Shown: one piece after another, positions 54,888 to 63,818 of the stretch
How the letters are laid out: each line of letters opens with the position of its first letter
Numbering within the stretch: position 1 is the first letter of the stretch
From: Halomonas sp. 1513
GTDB lineage: Bacteria > Pseudomonadota > Gammaproteobacteria > Pseudomonadales > Halomonadaceae
DNA length: 64,000 nucleotides
Reading direction: 5' to 3'
NCBI GenBank assembly: GCA_001971685.1
Contig: CP019326.1
Location: 3,038,001 to 3,102,000, forward strand
Translations under genes and position numbers: made by a program
Notes under the pieces: model-generated
Told to the model about the DNA's origin: nothing
Database searches by the model: none
Seen by the model: only the letters and a program-made list of their open reading frames with translations

Positions 54888-55732
54888 GCCGTGATGCGTC
54901 GCCACCGCTGGCCCTGCGCGGCAATCCGCGGCTGGCCCTGGCACTCGGCTCCCTGGTCCTGCTGGCCGCCCTCGTCGCGCTGCTGATCGCCCAGCCCACG
55001 CTCGCCGAGCGTGCCGCCGCCAGCGACTTCCAGGCCCGCCTGCTGGCCCCCGGCGGCGAGCACTGGTTCGGCACCGACGTGCTGGGTCGCGACCTGTTCG
55101 CACGCACCCTGCAGGGCCTGGCACTGAGCCTATGGGTGGGCGCGGCGGCGGCACTGCTCGGTACCCTGATCGCGCTGGCCTTGGCGGCCCTGGCCAGCCT
55201 CGACCGTCGCGCCGATGCCGCCGTCGGGCTGCTGGTCGACAGCGTGCTGGGGCTGCCGCATCTGATTCTGCTGATCCTGATCGCTTTCGCCCTGGGCGGC
55301 GGCACCCAGGCGGTGATCATTGCCGTGGCACTGACCCACTGGCCGAGCCTGACCCGGGTACTGCGCGCCGAGCTGCTGCAGCTGCGCCAGGCCGACTATG
55401 TGCGCCTGTCGCGGCGTTTCGGCAAGTCGCGCCGCCATGTGATCCGCCACCACCTGCTGCCGGCACTGCTGCCTCACTGCCTGGTCGGCGGCCTGCTGCT
55501 GTTTCCCCATGCGATCCTCCACGAGGCGGCGCTGACCTTCCTCGGCTTCGGCCTTAGCCCGGGTCAGCCCGCCATCGGTGTGCTACTCGCCGAGTCGCTG
55601 CGCTATCTCAGCGCCGGCTACTGGTGGCTGGGCGTCTTCCCCGGGCTCGGCCTGCTGCTGCTGGTGCTGACCTTCGATCGCCTGGGCAGCGCCCTACGGC
55701 GGCTGCTCACCCCCCGCGAGGCCCAGCAATGA
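54884..55732 (+). CDS. nikC: nickel ABC transporter permease NikC
   Basis: A 282-aa DppC/NikC-type permease: an N-terminal helix (LALGSLVLLAALVALLI), HWFGTDVLGRDLFARTLQGL, the EAA loop DYVRLSRRFGKSRRHVIRHH, and LTFLGFGLSPGQPAIGVLL. The 4-bp overlap with nikB shows coupling. Confidence 0.9.
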   Translation: MSRDASPPLALRGNPRLALALGSLVLLAALVALLIAQPTLAERAAASDFQARLLAPGGEHWFGTDVLGRDLFARTLQGLALSLWVGAAAALLGTLIALALAALASLDRRADAAVGLLVDSVLGLPHLILLILIAFALGGGTQAVIIAVALTHWPSLTRVLRAELLQLRQADYVRLSRRFGKSRRHVIRHHLLPALLPHCLVGGLLLFPHAILHEAALTFLGFGLSPGQPAIGVLLAESLRYLSAGYWWLGVFPGLGLLLLVLTFDRLGSALRRLLTPREAQQ

Positions 55733-55760
55733 CCCCGACCTCATCAAGCGGAGCCTGACC

Positions 55761-56570
55761 ATGCTCGAGATCCGCCAGCTCGCCCTCGACTTCCTGCGCT
55801 ACCGCGGCCTATGGCGCCGCGAGGCGGTCGCCTGCCTGCACGACGTATCGCTGACGCTGACCCGCGGCGAAGTGCACGCCGTGGTGGGCGCCTCCGGGGC
55901 CGGCAAGAGCCTGATGGCCCAAGCCATGATGGGGCTACTGCCCGGCAACACCCGGCGCCGCGGTGAGCTGTGGCTCGACGGCGAGCCGCTTGACGCGGCG
56001 CGCCAGGCGGCGCTGCGCGGCAAACGTCTGGCGCTGATTCCCCAGTCGCTGGCGGCGCTGGATCCGCTGGTACGTAGCCAGCGTCAGGTCGCCTGGGCGG
56101 CACAGCGTGCCGGCGCCGCCGCACCGCGGGCGGCCGCCGAACGCGCCCTGGCGCAGCTCGGCCTGGTCGGCGACAGCGCTCGGCGCTACCCCCACCAGCT
56201 CTCCGGCGGCATGGCGCGGCGGGTGCTGCTGGCCATGGCCACCGCCGGCGACGCCGAGTGGCTGATCGCCGACGAGCCCAGCGTCGGCCTCGACCCGCAG
56301 CAGCGCGACGGCGTGCTCGACCAGCTGCGCGAGCTAGCCGACGCCGGCAAGGGCGTGCTGCTGATCACCCACGACCTGCGCCATGCGCTGCGCGTGGCCG
56401 ACCGGGTCACGGTGTTCCACGCCGGCACCACCCTGGAAACCGCGCCGGCGGATGCCTTCCAGGGTTGTGGCGAGGCGCTGGCCAGCGACTACGCCCGGGC
56501 GCTTTGGCGGGCCCTGCCCGACAACGATTTCGCTCGGCCGTCGCTGCACGAGGTCGCCCAGCTTGCTTGA
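55761..56570 (+). CDS. nikD: nickel ABC transporter ATP-binding protein NikD
   Basis: A 269-aa ATPase. Walker A GASGAGKS, signature LSGGMARRVLLAMA, Walker B WLIADEPSVGLD, and the H-loop in LLITHDLRHAL. It has GGAG before the ATG and lies 28 bp after nikC. The first of two ATPases that power NikBC. Confidence 0.9.
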   Translation: MLEIRQLALDFLRYRGLWRREAVACLHDVSLTLTRGEVHAVVGASGAGKSLMAQAMMGLLPGNTRRRGELWLDGEPLDAARQAALRGKRLALIPQSLAALDPLVRSQRQVAWAAQRAGAAAPRAAAERALAQLGLVGDSARRYPHQLSGGMARRVLLAMATAGDAEWLIADEPSVGLDPQQRDGVLDQLRELADAGKGVLLITHDLRHALRVADRVTVFHAGTTLETAPADAFQGCGEALASDYARALWRALPDNDFARPSLHEVAQLA

Positions 56571-57180
56571 GGCACGCGACATCACGCTCGGCTATGGTGC
56601 CGGCGAGTGCGTGCTGCGCGGGCTCTCGCTGCGGCTGGCAGCGGGGGAATGGGTCGGCCTCAGCGGCGCCTCGGGGTCCGGCAAGTCGACCCTCGGCCAG
56701 GTGCTCGCCGGGCATCTTGCGCCTCGGCGTGGCAGCCTGCGGCTCGACGGCGCAGCGCTGCCGCGGCACGGCCTGCACCCGGTGCAGTGGCTGCCCCAGG
56801 TGCCGGAGCTGGCGGTCAATCCGCGCTGGCGCATCGGCCGCGTACTGAATGAGGCCTGGTCGCCGAGCGCCGCGCAGCGCCGGCGCTTCGGCATCGACGA
56901 CGCCTGGCTCGAACGCTATCCCCACGAACTGTCCGGCGGCGAGCTGCAGCGGGTGGTGGTGCTGCGCGGCCTGGCGCCCGGGGTTCGCTACCTGATCGCC
57001 GACGAGATCTCCTCGATGCTCGACGCCATCACCCAGGCAGCGCTATGGCAGGCGCTGCGCGAGGAAGCGCAGGAGCGCACCCTGGGGATGCTGGTGATCG
57101 GTCATGACCCGGCGCTGCTGCAGCGACTCTGCCAGCGTCGCCTGCGACTAGACAACGGTCAGCTCTACCCCGAGTCCTGA
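56563..57180 (+). CDS. nikE: nickel ABC transporter ATP-binding protein NikE
   Basis: A short (205-aa) ATPase: GLSGASGSGKSTLGQVLAG (Walker A), HELSGGELQRVVVLRGLA (signature), YLIADEISSMLD (Walker B) and VIGHDPALL (H-loop). I place the start at a TTG overlapping the nikD stop by 8 nt, with GAGG upstream; there is no ATG at the N-terminus. Walker B has Glu-Ile-Ser in place of Glu-Pro-Thr. Compared with E. coli NikE (268 aa) it lacks the C-terminal oligopeptide-type extension. It ends in a 16-bp convergent overlap with the next gene. Confidence 0.85.
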   Translation: MLEARDITLGYGAGECVLRGLSLRLAAGEWVGLSGASGSGKSTLGQVLAGHLAPRRGSLRLDGAALPRHGLHPVQWLPQVPELAVNPRWRIGRVLNEAWSPSAAQRRRFGIDDAWLERYPHELSGGELQRVVVLRGLAPGVRYLIADEISSMLDAITQAALWQALREEAQERTLGMLVIGHDPALLQRLCQRRLRLDNGQLYPES

Positions 57181-57797
57181 CCCTCGCGTGCCCGCAGGGT
57201 GCGATAGCCACCCCACAACCGGGTGGCGGTGGTGATCAGACAGGCCACCGCGAACAGCGTGGCCAGCAGCGCAAAGTGCTGGGGAAACAGACAGAACAGC
57301 ACGAAGGCGAACAGCGTCTCGGTGCCCTCGGTGAGCCCGTGCAGGTAGTAGAAGGCCTTGGATTCAAACCGTGGCCGCTCCAGGCGGTGCTTGGCGGCCA
57401 TGATCGCGAAGGCCAGAAAGGAGGTACCGGTACCGATGAAGGCGAACAGCAGCAGCGCCGCCGCCAGGGCGTTGGCCGCCGGGTCGGCCAGCGCAAAGCC
57501 CAGCACCACCGCGGCGTAGAAGACGAAGTCGAGGCCGATATCGAGGAAACCGCCGGCATCGCTGGCACGCTGGGTATGCCGCGCCAGGGCACCGTCCAGC
57601 CCGTCGCCGAGCCGGTTGAGCAGGATCACCACCAGCGCCGCGGCGTACCACTCCAGCGCCAGCAGCGGCAGCACCAGCATGCCCACCGCGAAGGCCGCCA
57701 GGGTGACATGATCCGCTTGCACGCCGCGTCGTGCCAGCGCTGCAGCCATCCATCCAAGCGGCGCCTGGGTCAACGGCATAGTCCAGCGGTCGAGCAT
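57165..57797 (-). CDS. CDP-alcohol phosphatidyltransferase
   Basis: A 210-aa membrane enzyme. The complete catalytic motif D-G-x2-A-R-x8-G-x3-D-x3-D is seen from Asp68 to Asp90, so it should be active. About five hydrophobic helices follow the family layout. The alcohol acceptor cannot be told from sequence (inositol, glycerol-phosphate, choline or others). The ATG overlaps the stop of the upstream fusion gene by one base (TGATG), so the two are coupled. It is convergent with nikE. Confidence 0.88.
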   Translation of the reverse strand: MLDRWTMPLTQAPLGWMAAALARRGVQADHVTLAAFAVGMLVLPLLALEWYAAALVVILLNRLGDGLDGALARHTQRASDAGGFLDIGLDFVFYAAVVLGFALADPAANALAAALLLFAFIGTGTSFLAFAIMAAKHRLERPRFESKAFYYLHGLTEGTETLFAFVLFCLFPQHFALLATLFAVACLITTATRLWGGYRTLRAREGQDSG

Positions 57798-59989
57798 CAG
57801 CTGCGCTCCTCACGGGCATCGATCAGGTGTGGCTTGCCGCTGCGCCGCCGCCAGCGGAAGTAGCGCGCCAGCCAGTCGAGCACACGCTCGGGTTTGTGGG
57901 CATTCTTCCACACACCGGCGCTGGCCTTGGCCGCCTCCGAATAGCTCGGATAGGGATGAATGGTCGCCAGCAGCTTGTTGAGGCCGATATTGCGGGTCAT
58001 CGCCAGGGTGAAGGTGGCGAGCAGCTCGCCGGCGCCGTGGCCGACCACGCAGGCGCCGAGGATCCGGTCCTTGCCGGGCACCGTCAGCACCTTGACGAAG
58101 CCGCGGTCGTAGCCGTCGGCGATGGCGCGGTCCAGCTCGCCGAGCTCGTAGCGGGTCAGCTCATACGCGACCCCGCGCGCCTCGGCCTCGCGCTCGCTAA
58201 GCCCGACCCGCGCCACCTCGGGGTCGCTGAAGGTCACCGCCGGCAGCGCCCGGTAGCTGACCGCGAAGCACTTGACCTCGCCGAACAGGGCGTTGACGGT
58301 GGCGTGCCAGGCTTGGTGGGCGCTGGCGTGGGTCAGTTGGTAGGGTCCCACGACGTCGCCGCAGGCCCAGATATTGGGGTGCACGCTGCGCAGGGTCTCG
58401 TCGACATCGAGGGTGCCGTTGGCACGGGTGGCAATCCCCAGCGCCTCCAGTCCCAATCCGGTCACGTTGGCCTCGCGTCCCACCGCCATCAGCAGGCGGT
58501 CGAAGACGAGGCGTGCCTGGCTGCCGTCGCCGCGCTCGATGACCAGCACCTTGCCGCGCTCGGCGTGACTGGGACCCGGCTCCACCGCCACCGCGCGACA
58601 GCCCAGATGCAGCGCCACGCCCTCCTCGCGCAGCCCGGCCTCGAGCGCCTCGGCGACGTCGCGATCCTCCCGCGGCAGCAGCTGGGCGGCGCCTTCGACC
58701 AGGTTTACCCGGCTACCCAGCCGCGCGAAGCTCTGGCCCAGTTCGCAGCCGATCGGCCCGCCGCCGATCACCACCAGCCGCTCGGGCAGCCGCTCGAGCT
58801 GCCACAGGTTGTCGGAGGTCAGCATCTCGTCGGCAGCGATGCCCGGCAGCGGCAGCACCCGCGGACGCGCACCGCTGGCGATGATCACATGGCGACTGGT
58901 CAGCACCCGCTCGCCGACGCGCACCTCCCACGGCGTCTGCAGGTGCGCCTCGCCGTGCACCACGTCCACGCCGAGCCCGCGATAGCGAGCCGGGCTGTCG
59001 TGGGGGGCGACCTTGGCAACGGCCGCGTGGACATGCGCCATGACGCCGTGAAAATCGATATCGGGTGCGCCGAGGTGAACCCCGAAGCGCTTGGCGCTGC
59101 GCGCCTCATGGGCGGCGCGGGCGGCGCGAATCAGCGCCTTGGAGGGCACGCAGCCGGTATTCAGGCAGTCGCCGCCCATGGCATCGCGCTCCACCAGCGC
59201 TACCCGCGCCTTGACCGCCGCGGCGATATAGCTCGCCACCAGCCCCGCCGAGCCGGCGCCGATCACCACGATGTCGTAGTCGAAGCTGCGCGGGCGGTGG
59301 TAGGCCTTGGCCAGCCGTCGACGCTTGATGGCCTCCACCGTGAAGCGTGCCAGCAGTGGAAACAGCCCGATCAGCACGAACGACACGATCAGCGTCGGCG
59401 ACAGGATCCCGCCCAGCGACTCGAGGCTGCCGAGCTCGCGGCCGGCGTTCACGAACACCGCGGTGCCGGGCAGCATGCCCAGCTGACTGACCCAATAGAA
59501 GGTCGTCACCTTCATGCGCGTCAGCCCCATCACCAGGTTGATGACGAAGAACGGGAACAGCGGAATCAAACGTAGGGTGAACAGATACAGCGCGCCCTCA
59601 CGCTGAATGCCGCGGTTGATGCTGTCGAGCTGCGAAGCAAAGCGACGCTCCAGCGGGCCGCGGGCCAGGGTCCGCGCGATCAGGAAGGCCAGGGTCGCGC
59701 CCAGGGTGCTGGCGAAGGAGATGATCAACAGCCCCCAGCCGAAGCCGAACAGCGCCCCGCCGAGCAGCGTCAGCAGTGTGGCGCCGGGCAGCGACAGCCC
59801 GGCCATCAGCGTGTAGATCAGGAAGAACCCGCCGCCGACCAGCAGCGGCCGCTCGCCGAACCAGTGCTGGAACTCGGCCTGATTGGCCCTTAGGTTGTCG
59901 AGGGTCAGCCACTGGTGCGCGCCGCTGATAAAGAATGTCGCCACGACCAGCGCAATACCGGCCAGGATCCATAGTCGTCGTTGTGCCAA
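57797..59989 (-). CDS. fusion of TVP38/TMEM64 membrane protein and FAD-dependent disulfide oxidoreductase
   Basis: A 730-aa protein with a TTG start and GGAGAG 6 nt upstream. Residues ~1-225 are a TVP38/TMEM64 (DedA-like, SNARE-associated) domain with about five helices, including LPGATLLTLLGGALFGFGWG and RLIPLFPFFVINLVMGLTRM. Residues ~238-730 are a mercuric/dihydrolipoamide-reductase-like flavoenzyme: FAD motif GAGSAG (244-249), redox-active Cys275-Cys280 in GGDCLNTGCVPSK, NAD motif VVIGGGPIGCELGQ, and a dimerisation domain whose end is HPYPSYSEAAKASAGVW. The active-site C-terminal His of the family is in the IHPYPSYSE segment. The electron acceptor is unknown. Confidence 0.92.
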   Translation of the reverse strand: MAQRRLWILAGIALVVATFFISGAHQWLTLDNLRANQAEFQHWFGERPLLVGGGFFLIYTLMAGLSLPGATLLTLLGGALFGFGWGLLIISFASTLGATLAFLIARTLARGPLERRFASQLDSINRGIQREGALYLFTLRLIPLFPFFVINLVMGLTRMKVTTFYWVSQLGMLPGTAVFVNAGRELGSLESLGGILSPTLIVSFVLIGLFPLLARFTVEAIKRRRLAKAYHRPRSFDYDIVVIGAGSAGLVASYIAAAVKARVALVERDAMGGDCLNTGCVPSKALIRAARAAHEARSAKRFGVHLGAPDIDFHGVMAHVHAAVAKVAPHDSPARYRGLGVDVVHGEAHLQTPWEVRVGERVLTSRHVIIASGARPRVLPLPGIAADEMLTSDNLWQLERLPERLVVIGGGPIGCELGQSFARLGSRVNLVEGAAQLLPREDRDVAEALEAGLREEGVALHLGCRAVAVEPGPSHAERGKVLVIERGDGSQARLVFDRLLMAVGREANVTGLGLEALGIATRANGTLDVDETLRSVHPNIWACGDVVGPYQLTHASAHQAWHATVNALFGEVKCFAVSYRALPAVTFSDPEVARVGLSEREAEARGVAYELTRYELGELDRAIADGYDRGFVKVLTVPGKDRILGACVVGHGAGELLATFTLAMTRNIGLNKLLATIHPYPSYSEAAKASAGVWKNAHKPERVLDWLARYFRWRRRSGKPHLIDAREERS

Positions 59990-60196
59990 GCTCGTCTCTC
60001 CATGATCGGGGTACCTGCCTGAGCCTCAGGTTACGCACGCCTCCCGGCGCCCTATTCTTAGAGGAAACTGCGCATCAGGTTGGCGCTAAGTCGCGTTGGG
60101 GCCTGGCTTCCTTACACCGGCAGCCGCAAGTACCCGGGGAACCCCTATGCCATCAGGCCATCAAAGCAGTCATCGTCCCGCAACCGGTCAATTACC

Positions 60197-60805
60197 ATGC
60201 CACCGATTCGTCCGCTTCGCTACGCCCTGCTTGCCCTGCTGCCACTCGCCGCCCACGCCGAAGAGGCCAACCAGTCGACGGCCGAGGCGGTCTTCGCCGG
60301 CGGCTGCTTCTGGTGCGTGGAAGAGTTCTTCGATGCCGTCGACGGCGTGCTCGCCACGACCTCCGGCTTCAGCGGCGGTGACGTCGAAAACCCCAGCTAC
60401 GAGCAGGTAGTGGCCGGCGGCACCGGGCATGCCGAAGTGGTCAAGGTCGAATACGACCCGTCCCAGGTCGACTACGAGACGCTGCTGCATGTGTTCTGGC
60501 GCAACGTCGACCCCTTCGTCGAAGACCGTCAGTTCTGCGACGCCGGCGAGGCCTATCGCAGCGCGATCTTCACCGCCAGCGACGAGGAGCGCGCCCTGGC
60601 CGAGGCCAGCCGGGACGCCGTGGCCGAGCGCTTCGACCAGCCCATCGCGACCCGGATCTATGACTTCGAAACCTTCTACCCGGCCGAGGATTACCACCAG
60701 AACTACTATCAGGAGAACCCGCTGCGCTACCGCTTCTACAAGTCGGCCTGCGGCCGTGAAGAGCGCCTCGAGGAGATCTGGGGGGATGAAGCCGGCGGCT
60801 TGTAG
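60197..60805 (+). CDS. msrA: periplasmic peptide-methionine (S)-S-oxide reductase MsrA
   Basis: A 202-aa MsrA with an N-terminal signal peptide (MPPIRPLRYALLALLPLAAHA, cut before EE), implying action in the periplasm. The catalytic motif is GGCFWC (Cys37; Cys40 alongside), with SGFSGGDVENPSYEQVVAGG and a late cysteine in YKSACGREERLEE. It repairs the S-epimer of methionine sulfoxide in exported proteins, probably with reducing power from an envelope thiol system. No good ribosome binding site is visible; an upstream ATG would give an atypical 39-residue leader. Confidence 0.92.
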   Translation: MPPIRPLRYALLALLPLAAHAEEANQSTAEAVFAGGCFWCVEEFFDAVDGVLATTSGFSGGDVENPSYEQVVAGGTGHAEVVKVEYDPSQVDYETLLHVFWRNVDPFVEDRQFCDAGEAYRSAIFTASDEERALAEASRDAVAERFDQPIATRIYDFETFYPAEDYHQNYYQENPLRYRFYKSACGREERLEEIWGDEAGGL

Positions 60806-60812
60806 TGCGCCC

Positions 60813-62000
60813 TCAGCCCGCCAGGCGGCGCTCCTGACGGCCTAGCCGTGCGGCCAGCGCCAGGGTCACCGCCAATACCAGCCACGAGGCCAGCGCCACG
60901 CCCCACCAGTGGGCCAGCTGCCAGAACGGCTCCAGGTAGAAGCCGCCGAGGCTGGCGCCAACGTAGTAGAACACCAGGTAGAGCGCCGAGGCGCTGCCGC
61001 GTGCCGCCTTGGCCTGGCGACCGACCCAGCTCGAGGCCGTCGAGTGGGCGAAGAAGAAGCCGAAGGCGTTGACGGTCAATCCGATGATGATCGCCGCCAG
61101 CGACCCGGCCAGGGTCAGCAGGGTGCCGGCGGCAAAGATCGCGATGCCCAGCATCATGCAACGCGGCTGCGACAGCCGCTGGGCGGCCCGCCCGGACAGC
61201 GAGGCGCCCAGGGTGCCGCCCAGGTAGGTGACGAAGACCATCCCCAGCCACTGGGTGGCCAGGCCGTAGGGCGCCTCGCTCAAGCGGAAGGTGATATAGC
61301 TGTATTGGTTGATGAAAATCAGGAAGTTGAGTCCACCGATCAGGTAGGCACCGAGCAGCAGCGGATTGCCCAGGTGGCCGGCGATCGAGGCCAGCGCCGC
61401 CGTCAGCCGAAACGGCTGCGGCGCGAAGTGGCGCGATGCCGGCAGCAGCTTCCAGAACAGCGCCACGCACACCACGCTGACCACGCCGACGGTCGCGAAG
61501 CTAGCCTGCCAGCCGCCCAGATCGGCGGCGAAACCGCCCATGACACGACCGCCGATGCCGCCCAGGGTGTTGGCGCTGATATACAGCCCCACCGCCAGCA
61601 TCAGTCCACGCCTGTCGAACTCGTCGCCCATCCAGGCGATGGCCACCGCCGGCAGGCCACCCAGTACGAATCCCTGCACGGCCCGCAGCGCGAGCAGCGT
61701 AGGGTAGTTCGGCGCCAGCGCCAGTCCCAGGCTGCACAGGGTGGTCAGCACCAGGGTCACCAGCATGATGCCGCGACGGCCGATGGCGTCGGAGAGCGTA
61801 CCGAACACCAGCAGCGCCAGCGCCAGCGCCAGCGTCGACACCGACATCACCAACCCTGCGGCCAGGGTCGAGATACCGAATACCTGGCGCAGCTCCGGCA
61901 GCAGCGGCTGCGGCGCGTAGAGATTGATGAATACCGTGAAGGATCCCAGGCAGAGGGCCAGGGTGGCACGCCACCAGGCGCGGCTATGGGCTTCGATCAT
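60813..62000 (-). CDS. MFS transporter, YnfM-like
   Basis: A 395-aa permease with twelve predicted helices. The loop 2-3 motif is GTLSDAIGRRGIM, and the start has FINLYAPQPLLPELRQVFGIS, as in the YnfM/arabinose-polymer exporter group. The substrate is unknown. It is divergent from a LysR gene (86-bp gap), the typical arrangement where the LysR protein controls the transporter. Confidence 0.88.
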   Translation of the reverse strand: MIEAHSRAWWRATLALCLGSFTVFINLYAPQPLLPELRQVFGISTLAAGLVMSVSTLALALALLVFGTLSDAIGRRGIMLVTLVLTTLCSLGLALAPNYPTLLALRAVQGFVLGGLPAVAIAWMGDEFDRRGLMLAVGLYISANTLGGIGGRVMGGFAADLGGWQASFATVGVVSVVCVALFWKLLPASRHFAPQPFRLTAALASIAGHLGNPLLLGAYLIGGLNFLIFINQYSYITFRLSEAPYGLATQWLGMVFVTYLGGTLGASLSGRAAQRLSQPRCMMLGIAIFAAGTLLTLAGSLAAIIIGLTVNAFGFFFAHSTASSWVGRQAKAARGSASALYLVFYYVGASLGGFYLEPFWQLAHWWGVALASWLVLAVTLALAARLGRQERRLAG

Positions 62001-62087
62001 GGACGTCTCCCCGTGGGAGAGGCATGATCGTCGTCTCGGACCAATAAGCCAAACAGCAACTTTTGATAGCCGCCATCGGATTTTCTT

Positions 62088-62978
62088 ATGAGCCTACCCT
62101 TCGATCTGCGCGCCCTACAGTGCTTCGTCAGCGTCGCCGACCAGCGCGGCTTCAGCGCCGCCGCCCGCGAGCTGCATGTCGCTCAGTCGGCCATCAGCCA
62201 GACCATCGCCAATCTCGAAAAGCGCCTCGAGCTGACCCTCTTCCATCGCCACGAGCGACGCATCAGCCTCACCGCCGAAGGCGAAGCGCTCTACGCCCAC
62301 GCCAAGGCGCTGCTCGAGCGCGCCGAGGCGGCCCATCTGGCGATGCGCGAGCTGCACGGCCTGGTCAAGGGCGAGGTGCGCATCGGCATTCCCTCGATGC
62401 TCGGCTCCTACTACTTTCCGCCGCTGCTGATGGGCTTCAAGGCGCGCCACCCGGGCATCCGCCTGACGGTGGTCGAGGCCGGCACGCGTCGCCTGCAGCA
62501 CATGATCAACGCTGGCGAGCTGGATCTGGGTGTGGTGATCGACGATGCCACCAGCCAGGGGCTGGAGCGGCGCCGCTTCCTGCGCGAGGAGATGGTGGTT
62601 TGCGTACCCGAGGATCATCCGTTTGCCGGACGCGCCAGCGTCTCGCCGGCGGACTTCTTCAGCGAGCCCTTGGTGCTGTTTCAGGACGGCTACTTTCACC
62701 GCGAGTTCGTCGATGCCCTGGCCGAGGCGGGTGACCACCAGGCCGACGTGGCCTTTCAGTCGAACCTGATTCCGCTGACCAAGGCCATCGTCCGCCAGGG
62801 GTTCGGGATCACCACCTTCCTGCGCCGGGTGATCGACGAGCCGGGGCTGGCCGCGGTGTCGTTCGCCCCCGAGGCGTGGCTGGAACTCTCGCTGGCCTGG
62901 GCCCGTGGCAGTGGCCTGTCACGGGCCGAGCAGGCCTTCGTCGACTTCGTGCTGGAGCACCCCGATCAGCCGCGCTGA
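62088..62978 (+). CDS. LysR-family regulator divergent from the MFS gene
   Basis: A 296-aa regulator: the helix-turn-helix is FSAAARELHVAQSAISQTIANLEKRL in residues ~22-47 (two overlapping stretches), and the effector domain has VRIGIPSMLGSYYFPPLL and VVCVPEDHPFAG. Resembles YnfL/CynR-like regulators. It probably controls the divergent transporter gene; a T-N11-A site is not obvious. It ends in a 13-bp convergent overlap with the NlpC/P60 gene. Confidence 0.88.
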   Translation: MSLPFDLRALQCFVSVADQRGFSAAARELHVAQSAISQTIANLEKRLELTLFHRHERRISLTAEGEALYAHAKALLERAEAAHLAMRELHGLVKGEVRIGIPSMLGSYYFPPLLMGFKARHPGIRLTVVEAGTRRLQHMINAGELDLGVVIDDATSQGLERRRFLREEMVVCVPEDHPFAGRASVSPADFFSEPLVLFQDGYFHREFVDALAEAGDHQADVAFQSNLIPLTKAIVRQGFGITTFLRRVIDEPGLAAVSFAPEAWLELSLAWARGSGLSRAEQAFVDFVLEHPDQPR

Positions 62979-63562
62979 GTCCAGGCCGCGCGCTGTGCCA
63001 GCTGGGTCTGGTCCATGGGCCGCCGCGACTGCCAGTAGTGGCGCTGCCAGTAGGTGTTATCGATCTCGGAGAGGATCACCCCCTGGGACGTGGAGGCGTG
63101 CAGGAAGTAGCCGTCGCCGACATAGACGCCGACGTGGTTGTAAGGCCCCGGCGGGCGAAAGAACACCAGATCACCGGGACGCAGCTCGCTACGCTCGATG
63201 CGGCTGCCCTGCAGCGCCTGGGACTCGGTGGTGCGCGGCAGGTCCATGCGGAAGCTGTCGTTGAAGACATGCTGCATCAGCGCCGAGCAGTCGATGCCGG
63301 CCTGGCCTTCGCCGCCCAGGCGATAGGGGGTGCCCACCCAGCGCTCGTGCTGCGCCAGCAGTGCCTGGCGCACCAGCGCCGGCGAGGGACGCTGGAAACT
63401 GCGCAGTTCGCGGGTCGGGTTGTCCACCGGAGACATCAGCGGGTCACGGTCGAGAGACGGCAGGGAAGTACCGAAGTACTCGGCGGGCGGCTCTTCCTGC
63501 GGGGTTCCAGCACAGCCAGCCACGATACCGAGAAGCAGACATACGCCAGCAATACGCAACAT
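62966..63562 (-). CDS. NlpC/P60 lipoprotein, MepS (Spr)-like
   Basis: A 198-aa lipoprotein. The signal peptide ends in the lipobox IVAGC (Cys17). The NlpC/P60 domain has its catalytic Cys in GIDCSALMQHVF, His in YNHVGVYVGDGYF and the third polar residue in FLHASTSQGV, so it should be an active DL-endopeptidase cutting peptidoglycan cross-links at the outer membrane. The start is supported by GAGG upstream and the lipobox distance. Confidence 0.92.
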   Translation of the reverse strand: MLRIAGVCLLLGIVAGCAGTPQEEPPAEYFGTSLPSLDRDPLMSPVDNPTRELRSFQRPSPALVRQALLAQHERWVGTPYRLGGEGQAGIDCSALMQHVFNDSFRMDLPRTTESQALQGSRIERSELRPGDLVFFRPPGPYNHVGVYVGDGYFLHASTSQGVILSEIDNTYWQRHYWQSRRPMDQTQLAQRAAWTQRG

Positions 63563-63818
63563 TAAGCGACCTCGTTCACGAATGCGCGAACCGCGCCTTG
63601 CCACCAGCACGCGTAATCACGCATGTCGGGGGCAGTGTGACGTCGCTGTGGAAGTGGTGCCCAGGGCGGATGCCCGACGTACCACGTCCATAGCGGCCTG
63701 TCAGCGGTCCGATGCCAAGGGAAAATCAGGCACCTGACAGGAAGCGCCTGTTGACAAAAACCTGTTGAATATAATCCATGTTATGGCGCCTGGCGACAGC
63801 CGGGAACGTAACGTTTGG

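Noticed and set aside
62001..62087. LysR binding site between the MFS gene and its divergent regulator
   Set aside because: I could not find a convincing T-N11-A inverted repeat; only a weak GAT/ATC pair near 62065 is visible.
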